DNA from: Dioszegia crocea
Lineage: Eukaryota > Basidiomycota > Tremellomycetes > Tremellales > Bulleribasidiaceae
Length of the DNA stretch: 64,000 bases
Reading direction: 5' to 3'
Assembly: GCA_001600615.1 (NCBI GenBank)
Contig: BCKK01000006.1
Coordinates: 496,001 to 560,000, forward strand
Part shown: in pieces, positions 62,036 through 64,000 of the stretch
Layout: each line of letters opens with the position of its first letter
Numbering within the stretch: the stretch's first letter is position 1
Position numbers and translations under genes: made by a program
Notes under the pieces: model-generated
What the model was told of the DNA's origin: nothing
Seen by the model: only the letters and a program-made list of their open reading frames with translations
Databases searched by the model: none

Positions 62036-64000
62036 TCATCTCCGACACTCATTCCGCCTTCTAAGAACAGCCTGCAACTCCCCTCTATCCAGACTCTTCA
62101 CCCCTAGCCTCTCGAAGAACACCTTCAGACTCTCGGGCCCATCCGACCACCCAGCCGCCATTCCCTGACTGAACGTCGGAAGAGTCTCGGTCTTACCATC
62201 TTTACTCCCTTCCTCTGCAGTCGATAGTGCCAAAATCCTGATTTTGTCCATCAATGGCCGCCATGGGATCTCACTCCCGCGCACTGCCGGTCCACCCTGC
62301 ATGGTAGCCAAGATATCCGAGGAGGAAACGACAAAATCAGTCATTTCCTCTTTGAGCTCTACGGCACCCGTGATACTGAATTTTGACCAGCCCGAAAAGA
62401 TTGCACGCTGGGTGATGTGATTTGCGATATGCGATACGATTCGGCGATACAGGCGGGAAACGAGTACGGGGGGTAGGTCCAAAACTATCGCGCGGAGGTG
62501 GAGGGTGTAGGTCGTCAGTGCTGAAAGGAGATGAGAGGAGGGTGGGGAGGTCTCTCCGGGACTTTGATCCCATCGACTGTTAATTTAGCGATTGGCACAA
62601 AACCCACATCTTGAGTCTGAGCGAGACATACCGCTTCAGATGCTCCTTCAATTCTTGCTCCACCTCGTTCGTCACCAGTCTCACTATCATGTCCTCCGAC
62701 CTCTCGCAGACCGCCTCGTACTTCTCAATCAGAACATCAAATACCGAGACCTCATTCTCGCCCGGTCCACTGCCTTCTCGTATCCCTTGAGGAATGAGCG
62801 GGTCCTGTATCCTCCACCTGACTTCGTCGGAACCTCGCAATTGGGCGGAAATTTCTACAAAGAACTGATAATCGTCGGCTTATGTGTACCTCGTACGTGC
62901 GAAAACAGCTCACAGTTTCGTCCGCCCACCCTCTCATAGCCTGCACTACCCACTCGGCGGACAGATTCGCCTTGATCAACCTCCCCAGCCCAGCTTCTCC
63001 ACTCGTCAATTGCGCCTGATCAAAGTGGACGCCTGATCGCGTACTGGCAGCTAAGGCTCCGGGGATATGACGCGCGAACGCCGAAGAGAGACTTTCGAAC
63101 GCGTCGAGCGAGCCATTGATTCGCTGATGGTATGTCTGGAGGGTAGGAAGTTGGATTTGAAGGAGGAAGGGGTATCGATGTTTGAGAGCGGGCAAGGGGG
63201 AATAGCGGTCTATAAGTCAGCCTCGCGTTTGAGGGCGAGGCGAAAAGCTCACCTGTCACTTGCTCAATAAGAGCCTTGACCTGCCTAGAGCTGGTAGTGG
63301 GTTTACGTCCCGAAACTAGCTCGTCGTCGTCCATCGCTTCATCGCTGATCGTCCATGCTTCCTGAGATGAAATGATGCTGTGGAATTGAGAATCGACAAC
63401 TGTTGATTAGCCTAATCCTTGACCACGCTCCCGATACGTACATTTCTTCTCCCCAGCAAGCCATTGATCAAACCATCCCTCTTCTCTCAGAACCACACCC
63501 GTCAACCCCTCCCAGCTCTCCGCACCTGCACCGGCAGACGTGCCTGAAATCACAAATCCGCCTTCTCGGATAGCGTCGTCGAAGAGTACAGTCTGATATA
63601 CCGTATGAGCAAGCAGAGCTGGCCGGTCCAAAAGAAGGGGTATGCGCGATCGAAGCAGGTCCAGAATGGTAGGGAAGAGAGCGAGGATGAATTCCGATCG
63701 GACGTTCACGTCGGGGAACCCTGACTGTGATGTGAGGGGTTGGAGTATCGTAGTGAGGAAGGAGGAGTGCTCGTAGATCTGGTCAAGGATATTCGCAAAT
63801 GCCCATTCGGGCTGGAGTCAGCCACCGACACGGATGCAGACATACCTTGTCTATTCTATTGGTGGATTTGGTACCCTGAAAATGATACTTGAACCGCAGG
63901 GCGATAGGCTTGATCATGGCTTGTAAGGGGTACAATGCCTCGCCTGCCGACCATGGAGATGACGATGGACCGTTCAGGTTCTCTCCTCTGTTTCATCAGC
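62036..64000 (-). CDS. RINT-1/Tip20-family vesicle-tethering protein (C-terminal part, runs off window)
   Basis: Partial: the 5' part lies beyond 64000. Reading the minus strand from the edge: ALYPLQAMIKPIALRFKYHF, QGTKSTNRIDKPEWAFANIL, DQIYEHSSFLTTILQPL. After an intron: VNVRSEFILALFPTILDLLR, VYQTVLFDDAIREGGF, WEGLTGVVLREEGWFDQWLA and GEKK. Later: AWTISDEA, LQTYHQRINGSLDAFESLSS, VSVFDVLIEKYEAVCERSED, MIVRLVTNEVEQELKEHLKR, ALTTYTLHLRAIVLDLPPVL and FSGWSKFSITGAVELKEEMT. It ends RRRNECRR, TGA (complement of 62036-62038). The order 'P...R-F-x-Y-H-F-x-G...T-N...K-P-E-W', 'W-L-x-x-E-K-K' and the final V-S...I-F-x-G-W matches RINT-1/Tip20 proteins. These are part of the Dsl1/NRZ complex that tethers Golgi-to-ER vesicles. 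Confidence 0.82.

Overview
The window looks like nuclear DNA of a basidiomycete yeast, most likely Tremellomycetes (the Cryptococcus/Kwoniella/Tremella group). The evidence is dense protein-coding genes on both strands, many short introns (about 40-70 nt, donors GTGAGT/GTAAGT/GTACGT, a CTGAC/CTGAT branch point just before CAG/TAG), moderately high GC, and fungal gene families including a DUF6534 membrane protein, a Zn2Cys6 factor, an EGCrP-type GH5 glycosidase and a fungal RINT-1/Tip20 protein. I found no prokaryotic feature, transposon, rRNA, tRNA or CRISPR array. Coordinates and exon joins were read by eye; small exons and starts may shift slightly.

Layout. 0-7.4 kb: partial histidine acid phosphatase-like gene (-), SUR7/PalI-type membrane protein (-), LPLAT acyltransferase (+), CBS-domain protein (-). 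8-19 kb: serine-rich unknown (-), DUF6534 seven-helix protein (-), HEI10-like meiotic RING protein (-) divergent from mitoribosomal uL13m (+), small unknown (-). 19-22 kb: tandem pair of alpha/beta hydrolases (-), both with a 5-nt micro-exon. 22-31 kb: VPS34 (-) divergent from NOP14 (+), then a YANK/STK32-type kinase (-). 31-45 kb: about 1.6 kb with no supportable gene, HIS5 (-), two unknown genes (-), proteasome beta1 PRE3 (+), Zn2Cys6 transcription factor (+). 45-64 kb: coiled-coil unknown (-), ERG6 (-), GH5 sterylglucosidase/glucocerebrosidase-like enzyme (-), a GT2-like/DUF1647-like membrane protein (-), RNA14 (+), an unknown gene with a PD-(D/E)XK-like residue pattern (+), and a partial RINT-1/Tip20 vesicle-tethering gene (-).

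Most genes are housekeeping and functionally unrelated, as expected for a fungal chromosome. One neighbourhood may be meaningful: ERG6 (sterol C-24 methylation) sits 320 bp from a GH5 enzyme of the family that removes glucose from ergosteryl glucoside or glucosylceramide. The most unusual observations are the conserved 5-nt micro-exons, an ERG6 start codon that appears only after splicing, a candidate divergent PD-(D/E)XK protein, a DYG in place of DFG in VPS34, and two Gcn4-type sites plus a TATA box upstream of HIS5.
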